The notes below the pieces were generated by a model. That model made no database searches and was not told the DNA's origin. It worked only from the letters and a program-made list of their open reading frames with translations. Of a DNA stretch of 64,000 bases, positions 44,476 to 53,981 are shown piece after piece. Both the position numbers and the translations under genes were made by a program. Origin of the DNA: Kitasatospora sp. SolWspMP-SS2h (lineage in GTDB: Bacteria; Actinomycetota; Actinomycetes; Streptomycetales; Streptomycetaceae); contig NZ_QLLT01000009.1 of NCBI RefSeq assembly GCF_003259315.1, positions 62,001 through 126,000 on the forward strand. Direction: 5' to 3'. Numbering within the stretch: position 1 is the stretch's first letter; each line of letters opens with the position of its first letter.

Positions 44476-45051
44476 ATGGCACAGCCGGCGCGCATCGTGG
44501 TCGGAGTCAGCGGGTCGCTCGGCAGCCTCGCCGCGCTGCACCGCGCCGTCGCCGAGACCCGGCGGGCCGGGCCGGACGCGCACCTGCTGGTGCTGCACGC
44601 CTGGGAACCGCCCGGCGGCGAGTTCGGACACCGGCGCTCGCCCTGCCCGCCGCTGCTGTCCGCCGCCCGGGCCGCCGCCGAGGAGAACCTGGCCGCGGCG
44701 CTGGCGGAGGCGTTCGGCGGGGCCGGCCCCGGGGTGCCGCTCACCGCGCGGACGGTGCGCGGCGAACCCGCCGCCGTCCTGCTCGCCGCCGCGGACCGGC
44801 CCGGCGACCTGCTGGTGCTCGGTCCGGCCGGCCCCTGGTGGCACCGCGGCCTGCGCGGCCCCCTCCCGGCCCGCTGCGTGCGGAAGGCCCGCTGTCCGGT
44901 GCTGGTGGTGCCCAGGCCCGAACTCGCCCTGGCGCTGGACGGGTTGAGCCGACGGCGGGTGAACGCCGAACTGCGCGGGCTGGTCGGCGCGGACGCGCGC
45001 GCGGGCGCTGCGGGGCGGCGGCGGGGCGAAGGTGGCCTGACGCGGCACTAG
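44476..45051 (+). CDS. Universal stress protein (divergent copy 2)
   Basis: 191 residues. RIVVGVSGSLGSLAALHRAVAETRRAG starts the UspA fold; HLLVLHAWEPPGG, GDLLVLGPAGPWWHRGLRGPLPARCVRKARCPVLVVP give the core and C-terminal motif. Ribosome site GGAACGGAGGAC precedes ATG 44476. Usp proteins respond to hypoxia, starvation or envelope stress in actinomycetes. Confidence 0.88.
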   Translation: MAQPARIVVGVSGSLGSLAALHRAVAETRRAGPDAHLLVLHAWEPPGGEFGHRRSPCPPLLSAARAAAEENLAAALAEAFGGAGPGVPLTARTVRGEPAAVLLAAADRPGDLLVLGPAGPWWHRGLRGPLPARCVRKARCPVLVVPRPELALALDGLSRRRVNAELRGLVGADARAGAAGRRRGEGGLTRH

Positions 45052-45122
45052 GCCCGGTCCGGTCGGTCTTGTCGGATCGGCGCGCGGCGTCGGGCGCCCG
45101 GCAAGACCGGCCGGACCGGGCC
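45051..45122 (+). terminator. Long-stem terminator of the Usp gene
   Basis: GGCCCGGTCCGGTCGGTCTTG pairs with 45102-45122 (21 bp, one mismatch) across 30 bases. The left arm includes the last base of the stop codon. Confidence 0.75.
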
Positions 45123-45245
45123 TGGCCGAGCGGCTGCCGACCGCCGGCTCCGGCGTTCCCGCCGGGCCGCGTGAGCGCTGCGGGGCGACGAGCGGCGGCG
45201 GCCGGAGCCGTGGGGGCCCGGCCGCCGCGAACGGGGGGCGGGCGG

Positions 45246-45279
45246 GGCCCGGACGGTGCGTGGGGGCACCGTCCGGGCC
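45246..45279 (+). repeat. 34-nt hairpin repeat, copy 1
   Basis: GGCCCGGACGGTGC, loop GTGGGG, GCACCGTCCGGGCC: a 14-bp perfect stem. It is one of two related hairpins in the gene-free stretch 45123-45541, which otherwise shows no gene I can support. Confidence 0.8.
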
Positions 45280-45325
45280 GCGCCCGGTCCGGGGGGCGGG
45301 AACGCGCGGGGGCGCGAGCGGGTCG

Positions 45326-45339
45326 TGGAAGCGCTCCCG
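45326..45339. promoter_or_regulatory. LacI/CebR-like operator candidate
   Basis: TGGAAGCGCTCCCG differs at two positions from the 14-bp CebR site TGGGAGCGCTCCCA known in Streptomyces. No sugar gene is adjacent, so chance is a real possibility. Confidence 0.3.
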
Positions 45340-45439
45340 AGAAAGATCCGTGCGCTTCTTCTGTCCGGGCGGTGGATCGAAGTACAAAGGAGACAGCGGA
45401 AGTTCGGGCTGTGGGGGCCCGGGCGTCCGCACCCGGGGC

Positions 45440-45473
45440 GGCCCGGGCGGTGCGTGGGGGTACTGCCTGGGCC
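45440..45473 (+). repeat. 34-nt hairpin repeat, copy 2
   Basis: GGCCCGGGCGGT and ACTGCCTGGGCC around GCGTGGGGGT. Same length and same central GGTGCGTGGGGG as copy 1. Arms differ but still pair with G-T or compensated pairs. Confidence 0.8.
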
Positions 45474-45541
45474 GCCGGGTTCCGCCCCCGGTCTGCGCCG
45501 GTCTCCGCCGGTTCCGGCGCGGGCGTTCCACAATGGACGGC

Positions 45542-46375
45542 ATGAGCGTGCACGAGGACGGGCTTCCCGCGCTGGGCCGGCTGCTGGCCGGCGGCGGCGT
45601 GGTGGTGCTGAGCGGGGCCGGGCTGTCCACCGAGTCCGGCATCCCGGACTACCGCGGGCCGGACGGCGTCCGCCGGAACCGGGCACCGATGACGTACCAG
45701 GAGTTCGTCGCGGGGGAGCCGGCCCGGCGCCGCTACTGGGCGCGCAGCCACGCCGGCCGGGCGGTGATCGCCCGGGCCCGCCCGAACGCCGGGCACCTCG
45801 CGGTGGCCCGGCTGCGCGACACCGGCCGGGTCTCGGCCGTGATCACCCAGAACGTGGACGGCCTGCACCGCGCCGCGGGCACCGCCGACGCCGTCGAACT
45901 GCACGGCGGCCTCGACCGCGTGGTCTGCCTCGACTGCGGCGCCGTCACCGCCCGCACCGCCCTCGACGAGCGCCTCGCCGCGCTCAACCCGGCCTTCCGG
46001 GAAGCCGGTTCGCGGATCAACCCGGACGGCGACGTCGAACTGCCGGACGGCCTGGTCGCCTCGTTCGCCGTCGCGCCCTGCACCGCCTGCGGCGGCGTGC
46101 TCAAGCCGGACGTGGTGTTCTTCGGCGAGAGCGTCCCCAAGGACCGGGTCGAGCACTGCTACCGCCTGGTCGACGAGGGCCGCGCCCTGCTGGTCCTCGG
46201 CTCCTCGCTGGCGGTGCTCTCCGGCCTGCGCTTCGTCCGGCACGCCGCCAAGACCGGCAAGCCGGTGGCCATCGTCACCCGCGGCACCACCCGCGGCGAC
46301 GACCTCGCCGACATCCGGATCGACCGCCCGCTCGGCGCGGCCCTCACCGAGCTGGCCGCGCCCTTCGCGGAGTAG
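45542..46375 (+). CDS. Sir2 family NAD-dependent deacetylase (sirtuin)
   Basis: 277 residues. Sirtuin motifs in order: LSGAGLSTESGIPDYRG (Rossmann GAG-S-x-S-GIPDFR equivalent), TQNVDGLH, ELHGGLDRVVCLDC with the catalytic His, a second Cys pair CTAC completing the zinc site, VVFFGESVP and LGSSLAV. It removes acyl groups from lysines. ATG 45542 is preferred over 45533 because a CACAAT -10-like box at 45529-45534 suggests a leaderless start. Confidence 0.93.
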   Translation: MSVHEDGLPALGRLLAGGGVVVLSGAGLSTESGIPDYRGPDGVRRNRAPMTYQEFVAGEPARRRYWARSHAGRAVIARARPNAGHLAVARLRDTGRVSAVITQNVDGLHRAAGTADAVELHGGLDRVVCLDCGAVTARTALDERLAALNPAFREAGSRINPDGDVELPDGLVASFAVAPCTACGGVLKPDVVFFGESVPKDRVEHCYRLVDEGRALLVLGSSLAVLSGLRFVRHAAKTGKPVAIVTRGTTRGDDLADIRIDRPLGAALTELAAPFAE

Positions 46376-46461
46376 CGGTAGCCGCCGGGGCGCGGGGCGC
46401 CGGACGCGGAGCGCGGGTGGCGCCGGGAGCCGGCAAGACGGCGTCAGGGGTGGTCGGAGCC

Positions 46462-46483
46462 GTCAAGGCGGCGTCAAGGCGGC
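46462..46483 (+). promoter_or_regulatory. 11-bp direct repeats upstream of kdp
   Basis: Two exact tandem copies of GTCAAGGCGGC, with weaker GTCAGG matches at 46443 and 46505. Tandem 11-base units are what OmpR-family regulators such as KdpE bind. The sites lie 114 bases before the first small ORF of the kdp operon. Confidence 0.6.
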
Positions 46484-46596
46484 CCGGGCGGCCGTATGGG
46501 GCGCGTCAGGAACGGCGGGGACGGCCGGTTCCGCTGCTTGGCTCGGGGTGTCGGCGAACGCGCCGGCCACCGTTCCGAGCCACCCTGGTGGATGCC

Positions 46597-46680
46597 ATGT
46601 CAGACCTGCTCTACGTCGGTGTCACGGCCGCCGTGTTCGCCGTCATCGCCCTGATCGCCCGGGGGGTGGAGAAGCTGTGA
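46597..46680 (+). CDS. 27-residue membrane peptide preceding KdpF
   Basis: MSDLLYVGVTAAVFAVIALI then ARGVEKL: one membrane helix and a charged end. Its stop overlaps the kdpF start (GTGA). Similar tiny frames occur before kdpF in streptomycetes as I recall, so it may be a second small stabilising subunit of the pump. Confidence 0.7.
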   Translation: MSDLLYVGVTAAVFAVIALIARGVEKL

Positions 46681-46766
46681 GCGCCGAGCACATAGCGGGT
46701 CTCCTCGTCGCCGCCGCGCTGGTCGGGTACCTCGTCCTCGCGCTGATCCACCCGGAGAAGTTCTGA
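46677..46766 (+). CDS. kdpF: KdpF, small stabilising subunit of the K+ pump
   Basis: 29 residues: [27 protein letters not shown], the characteristic single helix ending in a HPE/FPE-(K/R)-F tail. KdpF stabilises the KdpABC complex in the membrane. GTG 46677 overlaps the upstream peptide by 4 bases, and kdpA starts 1 base after its stop. Confidence 0.9.
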   Translation: MSAEHIAGLLVAAALVGYLVLALIHPEKF

Positions 46767-46767
46767 C

Positions 46768-48429
46768 ATGGGCCCCACTCCTGCCGGGTGGCTCCAGGCC
46801 ATCGCCCTGGTCGGCGCGCTGGCCCTGTGCTACCGCCCGCTCGGCGACTACATCGCCGGGCTGCTGACCTCCGCCCGCCACCTGAGAGCCGAGAAGGCGC
46901 TGTACCGGGTGGTCGGCGTCGACGCCGACGCCGACCAGCGCTGGCCGGTGTACCTGCGCTCGGTGCTGGCGTTCTCGGTGCTGTCGGTGCTGTTCCTGTA
47001 CGGGCTGATCCGGCTCCAGACGCACCTGCTGCTGAGCCTGGGCGTGCCCGAGATGGACGCGCACCAGGCGTGGAACACCGCCGTCTCCTTCACCACCAAC
47101 ACCAACTGGCAGTCGTACAGCGGCGAGGCCGCGATGGGCCACCTGGTGCAGATGGCCGGGCTGGCGGTGCAGAACTTCGTCTCGGCGGCGGTCGGCATCG
47201 CGGTGGTGGCCGCGCTGATCCGCGGCTTCACCCGCCACCGCACCGACCGGGTCGGCAACTTCTGGGTCGACCTGACCCGGATCTCGCTGCGGCTGCTGCT
47301 GCCGCTCGCGGTCCTCTTCGCGCTGGTGCTGGTGGCCGGCGGCGTGGTGCAGAACCTCCACGGCTTCCACGAGGTGACCACCCTCACCGGCGGCTCGCAG
47401 CCGATCCCCGGCGGGCCAGTGGCCTCGCAGGAGGTCATCAAGCTGCTGGGCACCAACGGCGGCGGCTTCTACAACGCCAACTCGGCGCACCCGTTCGAGA
47501 ACCCGACCGGCTTCACCAACCTGGTCGAGGTGTTCCTGCTGCTGGTGATCGCCTTCGCGCTGCCGCGCACCTTCGGCACCATGGTCGGCGACCACCGCCA
47601 GGGCTACGCGATCGTCTCCGTGATGGCGCTGTTCTGGGTGGCCTCGGCGGCCCTGGTCACCTTCTTCGAGCACCAGCACTCCGGCAGCGCGCTGCAGGCG
47701 GCCGGCGCGGCGATGGAGGGCAAGGAGCAGCGGTTCGGCATCGCGGCCTCCGGCCTGTTCGCGGCGTCCACCACGCTCACCTCGACCGGCGCGGTCAACT
47801 CCTTCCACGACTCGTTCACGCCGCTCGGCGGCGGGCTGACCGTCTTCAACATGATGCTCGGCGAGATCGCGCCCGGCGGCACCGGCTCCGGCCTGTACGG
47901 GATGCTGGTGCTGGCGATCGTGGCGGTGTTCGTGGCGGGCCTGATGGTCGGCCGGACCCCCGAGTACCTGGGCAAGAAGCTCGGCGGCCGGGAGATGAAG
48001 TTCGCCTCGCTGTACATCCTCACCACCCCGGCGATCGTGCTGATCGGCGCGGGCACCGCGATCGCGCTGCCCGGCGAGCGGGCCGGGATGCTGAACGACG
48101 GCGCGCACGGCTTCTCCGAGGTGCTGTACGCGTTCACCTCGGCCGCGAACAACAACGGTTCGGCGTTCGCCGGCATCACGGTGAACACCACCTGGTACGA
48201 CACGGCGCTGGGCCTGGCGATGGTGTTCGGCCGGTTCCTGCCGGTGGTGTTCGTCCTCGCGCTGGCCGGCTCGCTGGCCCGGCAGCGGCCCGTCCCGGCG
48301 GGTGCGGGCACGCTGCCCACGCACCGGCCGCTGTTCGTCGGCCTGCTGGCGGGCGTGATCCTGATCGTCGTCGGCCTCACCTACTTCCCGGCCCTGGCCC
48401 TCGGGCCGATCGCAGAAGGTCTCCACTGA
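46768..48429 (+). CDS. kdpA: K+-transporting ATPase subunit A
   Basis: 553 residues, about 10 membrane helices. KdpA is the channel-like subunit that binds and moves K+. Selectivity-filter-type loops are visible: [38 protein letters not shown] and NNNGSAFAG. It overlaps kdpB by one base (TGATG), so the subunits are co-translated. Confidence 0.96.
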   Translation: MGPTPAGWLQAIALVGALALCYRPLGDYIAGLLTSARHLRAEKALYRVVGVDADADQRWPVYLRSVLAFSVLSVLFLYGLIRLQTHLLLSLGVPEMDAHQAWNTAVSFTTNTNWQSYSGEAAMGHLVQMAGLAVQNFVSAAVGIAVVAALIRGFTRHRTDRVGNFWVDLTRISLRLLLPLAVLFALVLVAGGVVQNLHGFHEVTTLTGGSQPIPGGPVASQEVIKLLGTNGGGFYNANSAHPFENPTGFTNLVEVFLLLVIAFALPRTFGTMVGDHRQGYAIVSVMALFWVASAALVTFFEHQHSGSALQAAGAAMEGKEQRFGIAASGLFAASTTLTSTGAVNSFHDSFTPLGGGLTVFNMMLGEIAPGGTGSGLYGMLVLAIVAVFVAGLMVGRTPEYLGKKLGGREMKFASLYILTTPAIVLIGAGTAIALPGERAGMLNDGAHGFSEVLYAFTSAANNNGSAFAGITVNTTWYDTALGLAMVFGRFLPVVFVLALAGSLARQRPVPAGAGTLPTHRPLFVGLLAGVILIVVGLTYFPALALGPIAEGLH

Positions 48430-50516
48430 TGTCCACCAGCACTGTTGAACCCGCCCCGCACCGGGCCGCGGCCGGCCTGCTCGATCCGAAACAGCTGCTC
48501 GCCGCGCTGCCCGACGCGGTGCGCAAGCTCGACCCCCGGGTGATGGTGAAGAACCCGGTGATGTTCGTGGTCGAGGTCGGCTCGGTGGTCACCACCGTCG
48601 CCGCGATCGCCGACCCGTCCGTCTTCGGCTGGGCGATCACCGGCTGGCTCTGGCTGACCACGGTCTTCGCCAACCTGGCGGAGGCGGTCGCCGAGGGCCG
48701 CGGCAAGGCGCAGGCCGACACGCTGCGCCGCGCCAAGTCCGGCACCGTGGCGCGCCGGCTCGCCGACTGGCCCGCCGCCCGGACGGAGGAGGAGGTCCCG
48801 GGCACCGCACTGAAGTTGGGCGACCACGTGGTGGTCGAAGCCGGGCAGGTCATCCCGGGCGACGGCGACGTGGTGGAGGGCGTCGCGTCCGTGGACGAGT
48901 CGGCGATCACCGGCGAGTCCGCGCCGGTGATCCGGGAGTCCGGCGGCGACCGCAGCGCGGTGACCGGCGGCACCCGGGTGCTGTCCGACCGGATCGTGGT
49001 GCGGATCTCCGCCGAGCCGGGCAAGACCTTCATCGACCGGATGATCGCCCTGGTGGAGGGCGCGTCCCGGCAGAAGACGCCGAACGAGATCGCGCTGAAC
49101 ATCCTGCTGGCCTCGCTGACCGTCGTCTTCCTGATCGCGGTGGTCACCCTCCAGCCGATGGCCGCCTACGCCGGGGCCCCGCAGCCGACCATCGTGCTGG
49201 TGGCGCTGATCGTGGCGCTGATCCCGACCACCATCGGCGCGCTGCTCTCGGCGATCGGCATCGCGGGCATGGACCGCCTGGTGCAGCGCAACGTGCTGGC
49301 GATGTCCGGCCGGGCCGTGGAGGCCGCGGGCGACGTCAACACGCTGCTGCTGGACAAGACCGGCACCATCACGCTCGGCAACCGGCAGGCCGCCGAGTTC
49401 CGGCCCGCGTCCGGCGTGACGGCCGAGGAACTGGCGGACGCCGCCCAGCTCTCCTCGCTCGCCGACGAGACCCCGGAGGGCCGCTCGATCGTGGTGCTCG
49501 CCAAGACGGCGCACGGCCTGCGGGCCCGCGCCCAGGGCGAGTTGACGCACGCCACCTGGGTGCCGTTCACCGCGCGGACCCGGATGTCGGGCGTCGACCT
49601 GGCCGAGGCCGACGGCGTCCACCAGGTCCGCAAGGGCGCGGCGGGCGCGGTGTCCCACTGGGTGCGCGAGAACGGCGGCGGCGTCGGCGCCGAGGTCTCC
49701 GCGCTGGTCGACGCGATCGCCTCGGCCGGCGGCACCCCGCTCGTCGTCGCCGCCAGGCTCGGGGCCGCCCCCGCCCGGGTGCTCGGCGTGATCCACCTCA
49801 AGGACGTGGTCAAGGAGGGCATGCGGGAGCGCTTCGAGGAGCTCCGCCGGATGGGCATCAGGACCGTGATGATCACCGGCGACAACCCGCTGACCGCCCG
49901 GGCCATCGCCGAGGAGGCGGGCGTGGACGACTTCCTCGCCGAGGCCACGCCCGAGGACAAGCTGGCCCTGATCCGCACGGAGCAGGAGGGCGGCAAGCTG
50001 GTCGCGATGACCGGCGACGGCACCAACGACGCCCCGGCGCTCGCCCAGGCCGACGTCGGCGTGGCGATGAACACCGGCACCATGGCGGCCAAGGAGGCCG
50101 GCAACATGGTGGACCTCGACTCCAACCCCACCAAGCTGATCGAGATCGTCGAGATCGGCAAGCAACTGCTGATCACCCGGGGCGCGTTGACGACCTTCTC
50201 GATCGCCAACGACGTGGCCAAGTACTTCGCGATCATCCCGGCGATGTTCGCCGGGGTCTACCCGGGCCTGAGCCACCTCAACGTCATGGGCCTGCACAGC
50301 CCGCAGTCCGCGATCACCTCGGCGGTCGTCTTCAACGCCCTGGTCATCGTCGGCCTGATCCCGCTCGCCCTGCGCGGCGTCAAGTACCGCCCCAGCGGCG
50401 CGAGTTCGCTGCTGTCCCGGAACATCGGGATCTACGGGATCGGCGGCCTGATCGTCCCCTTCGTCGGCATCAAGGCGATCGACCTGATCGTCCGGTTCAT
50501 CCCCGGCCTGAGCTGA
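48429..50516 (+). CDS. kdpB: K+-transporting ATPase subunit B
   Basis: 695 residues, P-type ATPase. DKTGTIT holds the phosphorylated Asp309; TGES, the nucleotide-domain KGA and the hinge [21 protein letters not shown] are present. It powers K+ uptake at low external potassium. Starts at ATG 48429 within the kdpA stop. Confidence 0.96.
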   Translation: MSTSTVEPAPHRAAAGLLDPKQLLAALPDAVRKLDPRVMVKNPVMFVVEVGSVVTTVAAIADPSVFGWAITGWLWLTTVFANLAEAVAEGRGKAQADTLRRAKSGTVARRLADWPAARTEEEVPGTALKLGDHVVVEAGQVIPGDGDVVEGVASVDESAITGESAPVIRESGGDRSAVTGGTRVLSDRIVVRISAEPGKTFIDRMIALVEGASRQKTPNEIALNILLASLTVVFLIAVVTLQPMAAYAGAPQPTIVLVALIVALIPTTIGALLSAIGIAGMDRLVQRNVLAMSGRAVEAAGDVNTLLLDKTGTITLGNRQAAEFRPASGVTAEELADAAQLSSLADETPEGRSIVVLAKTAHGLRARAQGELTHATWVPFTARTRMSGVDLAEADGVHQVRKGAAGAVSHWVRENGGGVGAEVSALVDAIASAGGTPLVVAARLGAAPARVLGVIHLKDVVKEGMRERFEELRRMGIRTVMITGDNPLTARAIAEEAGVDDFLAEATPEDKLALIRTEQEGGKLVAMTGDGTNDAPALAQADVGVAMNTGTMAAKEAGNMVDLDSNPTKLIEIVEIGKQLLITRGALTTFSIANDVAKYFAIIPAMFAGVYPGLSHLNVMGLHSPQSAITSAVVFNALVIVGLIPLALRGVKYRPSGASSLLSRNIGIYGIGGLIVPFVGIKAIDLIVRFIPGLS

Positions 50517-50530
50517 GAGAGGCCCGTCCC

Positions 50531-51139
50531 ATGCCCACCATCGTGCGCACCCACCTCACCGCGCTGCGGATGCTGCTGGTGATGACCGTGATCCTCGGCC
50601 TCGCCTACCCCCTGCTGGTCACCGGCGTCAGCCGAATCGCCTTCCCCGCCAAGGCCGACGGCTCGATCGTCGAGTCCGACGGCAGGCCGGTCGGCTCCAG
50701 CCTGCTCGGCCAGTCCTTCGACCTGCCGAAGACCGGCGAGGACGACCCGGCCCGGCCGGACCCGAAGTGGTTCCAGCCCCGCCCGTCCGCCGGCGGCTAC
50801 GACCCGGCCGCCTCCGGCGCGTCCAACCTCGGCCCGAACAGCGCCGACCTGCTGAAGGCCGTCGAGGAACGCCGGGCCGCCGTCGCCGCCTTCGACGGCG
50901 TCGACCCGGCGAGCGTCCCGCCGGACGCGCTGACCGCCTCCGGCTCCGGGCTCGACCCGCACATCTCGGTCGCCTACGCCCGGGAGCAGGTCGACCGGGT
51001 CGCCGCCGCCCGCGGCATCCCCGCCGACACCCTGCGGAAGCTGATCGGCGCGTGCACCGACGGCCGCTCGCTCGGCTTCCTCGGCCAGCCCGGCGTCAAC
51101 GTCCTCCGGCTCAACCAGGCGGTCGCCGACCTCAAGTGA
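50531..51139 (+). CDS. kdpC: K+-transporting ATPase subunit C
   Basis: 202 residues: one N-terminal membrane helix (LRMLLVMTVILGLAYPLLVTGVSRIAFP) and an external domain with SLLGQSF, WFQPRPSAGGYDPAASGASNLGPNS and the ADTLRKLIGACTDGRSLGFLGQPGVNVLRLNQAV end, all diagnostic of KdpC. It follows kdpB by 14 bases with GAGAGAGG as ribosome site. Confidence 0.95.
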   Translation: MPTIVRTHLTALRMLLVMTVILGLAYPLLVTGVSRIAFPAKADGSIVESDGRPVGSSLLGQSFDLPKTGEDDPARPDPKWFQPRPSAGGYDPAASGASNLGPNSADLLKAVEERRAAVAAFDGVDPASVPPDALTASGSGLDPHISVAYAREQVDRVAAARGIPADTLRKLIGACTDGRSLGFLGQPGVNVLRLNQAVADLK

Positions 51140-51196
51140 CGGCTCGTCAGTCACCCGTACCGGTCGGCCCGGACGCTCCCCCGTCCGGGCCGACCC

Positions 51197-51233
51197 GCCG
51201 CGTCCCCGGCTGACTGCCGCGTCCCCGGCTGAC
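51197..51233. repeat. 18-bp direct repeat before kdpD
   Basis: GCCGCGTCCCCGGCTGAC occurs twice, separated by one base, followed by GACC/CCACCGACCC runs to 51320. The 194-base kdpC-kdpD gap otherwise shows only the AGAGGAG ribosome site. Confidence 0.75.
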
Positions 51234-51333
51234 CGCCACCGACCCTCGCTGATCGCCACCGACCCCCGCCGACCCGTCGCCCCCCGCCGATCCGTCGACC
51301 CGGCACCGACCCCCGCCGCCGAGAGGAGCCGCC

Positions 51334-53934
51334 ATGACCGCTGACCCCGGGCCGCACCCCGAGGGCCGCCGGCGCGGCCGGCTGCGGGTCTACCTCGGCG
51401 CCGCCCCCGGCGTCGGCAAGACCTACCGGATGCTGGACGAGGCGCACCGCCGCCGGGAGCGCGGCACCGACGTGGTGGTCGGCTGGCTGGACACCCACGA
51501 CCGCCCGCGCACCGCCCGCCTGCTCGACGGCCTGGAACGGCTCCCGCCCGCCGTGCGTCGCCACCGCGGCGCCGAGTTCGCCGAACTCGACCTGGACGCG
51601 CTGCTGGCCCGCCGCCCCGAACTCGCCCTGGTCGACGAACTCGCCCACACCAACGTCCCCGGCGGGCGGCACGCCAAGCGCTGGCAGGACGTCGAGGACC
51701 TGCTCGCGGCGGGCATCGACGTGGTCACCACCGTCAACATCCAGCACCTGGAGTCGCTCAACGACGTCGTCCAGCAGATCACCGGCGTCCCGCAGCGCGA
51801 GACCGTCCCCGACGCGGTGGTGCGCCGCGCCGACCAGATCGAACTGGTCGACATGGCCCCGCAGGCCCTGCGCCGCCGCCTCGCCCACGGCAACGTGTAC
51901 CGGGCCGAGCAGGTCGACGCGGCGCTCGCCCACTACTTCCGGGTCGGCAACCTGACCGCGCTGCGCGAACTCGCCCTGCTCTGGCTGGCCGACCGGGTCG
52001 ACGAGGGACTGCGCGACTACCGCGCCGCCCACCGCATCGACCGGGTCTGGGAGACCCGCGAACGGGTCGTGGCCGCGCTCACCGGCGGCCCCGAGGGCGT
52101 CACCCTGATCCGCCGCGCCGCCCGGATCGCGGACCGGGCCGCGGGCGGCGGCCTGCTCGCCGTGCACGTCACCCGCAGCGACGGCCTGGCCGGCGCCTCC
52201 CCGGCCCGGCTCGCCGAGCAGCGGCAGCTGGTGGAGTCCCTCGGCGGCAGCTACCACGTGGTGGTCGGCGACGACATCCCCGCGGCGCTGCTGGCCTTCG
52301 CCCGGGCCCGGGACGCCACCCAGCTCGTCCTCGGCACCAGCCGGCGCGGCCGGACCGCCCGCTTCCTCACCGGCCCCGGCATCGGCGAGACCACCGTCGC
52401 CCGCTCCGCCGGCATCGACGTGCACCTCGTCCCCCACGCCTTCACCGGCCGCGGCCGACTGCCCGCGCTGGGCCGCCGCCACTCCCGCCGCCGCACCCTC
52501 ACCGGGTACGCCGCCGGGCTCGCCGTGCCCGCCCTGCTGACCGCCGGACTCGCCCGGGCGCACACCGCGCTGAACCTCACCACCGACGCACTGGCCCTCC
52601 AACTCGGCGTGGTGGCCGTCGCGCTGCTCGGCGGCGCGCTCTCCGCGCTGCTGGCCTCGCTGACCGCCGCGCTGCTGCTGAACTACTACTTCATCCCGCC
52701 GGTGCACACCTTCACCATCGGCGAGGCCAACAACCTCATCGCCCTCGCCGTGTTCGCCGCCGTCGCGCTCTGCGTCTCCACCGTGGTCGACCACGCCGGA
52801 CGGCAGACCGCCCGGGCGGCCCGCGCCACCGCCGAGGCCGAGACGCTCTCCACCCTGGCCGGCTCCGTGCTGCGCGGCACCGACGCCGTCCCCGACCTGC
52901 TGGAACGCGCCCGCACCTCGTTCGGCCTGGACTCCGCCGCCCTGCTCGACCGCGCCACCGGCGAGGTCCTCGCCCGCGCCGACGACGCCGCGACCGACGA
53001 CGCCGCGGCCGACGGCACCGCGGTTCCCGGCACCGTCGCGGTTCCCGACGCCGCGGCTCCCGGCACCGCCGCGGAGGCCACCGAGTTCGGCGTCGGCGCG
53101 GACGCCGTACTGGTCCTCACCGGGCGCCGGCTGCCCGACACCGACCAGCGCGTCCTCGCCGCGTTCGGCGCCCACCTCGCCGCCGCCCTCGAACGCGACC
53201 GGCTGGCCACCGCCGCCGCCGAGCTCGAACCGATCCGCGCCGCCGACCGGATGCGCACCGCCCTGCTCACCGCCGTCGGCCACGACCTGCGCACCCCGCT
53301 GGCCGCCGCCCTCGCCTCGGTCGGCTCGCTGCGCAGCCCCGACGTCGACTTCTCGGCGGCGGACCGGGCCGAACTGCTCGACCTCGCCGACGAGTCCCTG
53401 CACCGGCTCGCCCGCCTGGTCGACGACCTGCTCGACCTCAGCCGCCTCCGGGCCGGCGCCCTCACCGCGCACCTGCGCCCCACCCGCCTGGACGAGGTCC
53501 TGCCCGCCGCCCTCGACGCGCTCGCCGAACCCGGCGCCGCCGCCCCGGTCACCGCCACCCCGGTCACCGCCGCCATCGAGGGCGTCCCGCCGGTCCTCGC
53601 CGACCCGCCGCTGCTCGCCCGCGTCCTCGGCAACGTGATCGCCAACGCCCTGCGCCACACCCCGCCGGGCGTCCCCGTCCTGGTCGCCGCCTCCAGCCAC
53701 GCCGACCAGGTCGAGATCCGGGTGGTCGACCGCGGCCCCGGCATCCCCCCGGCCGACCGCGACCGGGTCTTCCTGCCCTTCCAGCGCCTGGGCGACACCG
53801 ACAACACCACCGGAACCGGCCTCGGCCTGGCCCTCTCCCGGGGTCTCACCGAGGCGATGGGCGGCACCCTCGACCTGGAGGACACCCCGGGCGGCGGCAC
53901 CACCGTGCTGCTCACCCTCCCCGCGGCCCGCTGA
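51334..53934 (+). CDS. kdpD: Sensor histidine kinase KdpD
   Basis: 866 residues: a KdpD N-terminal domain with Walker A GAAPGVGKT (about 22-30) and DELAHTN, a Usp-like domain, four close membrane helices (about 390-490), a GAF-like region, then the kinase core with His650 in GHDLRTPL and an ATPase domain (NVIANALRHTPPG, DRGPGIPP, GTGLGLAL). An Ala/Asp/Thr-rich insert lies near 548-585. It senses potassium or turgor. No KdpE follows; the next genes are on the other strand. Confidence 0.94.
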   Translation: MTADPGPHPEGRRRGRLRVYLGAAPGVGKTYRMLDEAHRRRERGTDVVVGWLDTHDRPRTARLLDGLERLPPAVRRHRGAEFAELDLDALLARRPELALVDELAHTNVPGGRHAKRWQDVEDLLAAGIDVVTTVNIQHLESLNDVVQQITGVPQRETVPDAVVRRADQIELVDMAPQALRRRLAHGNVYRAEQVDAALAHYFRVGNLTALRELALLWLADRVDEGLRDYRAAHRIDRVWETRERVVAALTGGPEGVTLIRRAARIADRAAGGGLLAVHVTRSDGLAGASPARLAEQRQLVESLGGSYHVVVGDDIPAALLAFARARDATQLVLGTSRRGRTARFLTGPGIGETTVARSAGIDVHLVPHAFTGRGRLPALGRRHSRRRTLTGYAAGLAVPALLTAGLARAHTALNLTTDALALQLGVVAVALLGGALSALLASLTAALLLNYYFIPPVHTFTIGEANNLIALAVFAAVALCVSTVVDHAGRQTARAARATAEAETLSTLAGSVLRGTDAVPDLLERARTSFGLDSAALLDRATGEVLARADDAATDDAAADGTAVPGTVAVPDAAAPGTAAEATEFGVGADAVLVLTGRRLPDTDQRVLAAFGAHLAAALERDRLATAAAELEPIRAADRMRTALLTAVGHDLRTPLAAALASVGSLRSPDVDFSAADRAELLDLADESLHRLARLVDDLLDLSRLRAGALTAHLRPTRLDEVLPAALDALAEPGAAAPVTATPVTAAIEGVPPVLADPPLLARVLGNVIANALRHTPPGVPVLVAASSHADQVEIRVVDRGPGIPPADRDRVFLPFQRLGDTDNTTGTGLGLALSRGLTEAMGGTLDLEDTPGGGTTVLLTLPAAR

Positions 53935-53981
53935 CCCGGTGGCGGGAGCGGGCCGCGGCGCGCTTGCCCGCGGGGTTGCGC

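Noticed and set aside
45260..45541. N-terminal extension of the sirtuin
   Set aside because: The upstream in-frame sequence passes through both hairpin repeats and is Gly/Arg-rich, whereas the family starts near the GAGxS motif.
46788..50516. Apparent 1242-codon frame joining the kdpA region to KdpB
   Set aside because: Only the KdpB part is meaningful; the upstream part is a shifted reading of kdpA, and kdpB has its own ATG overlapping the kdpA stop.
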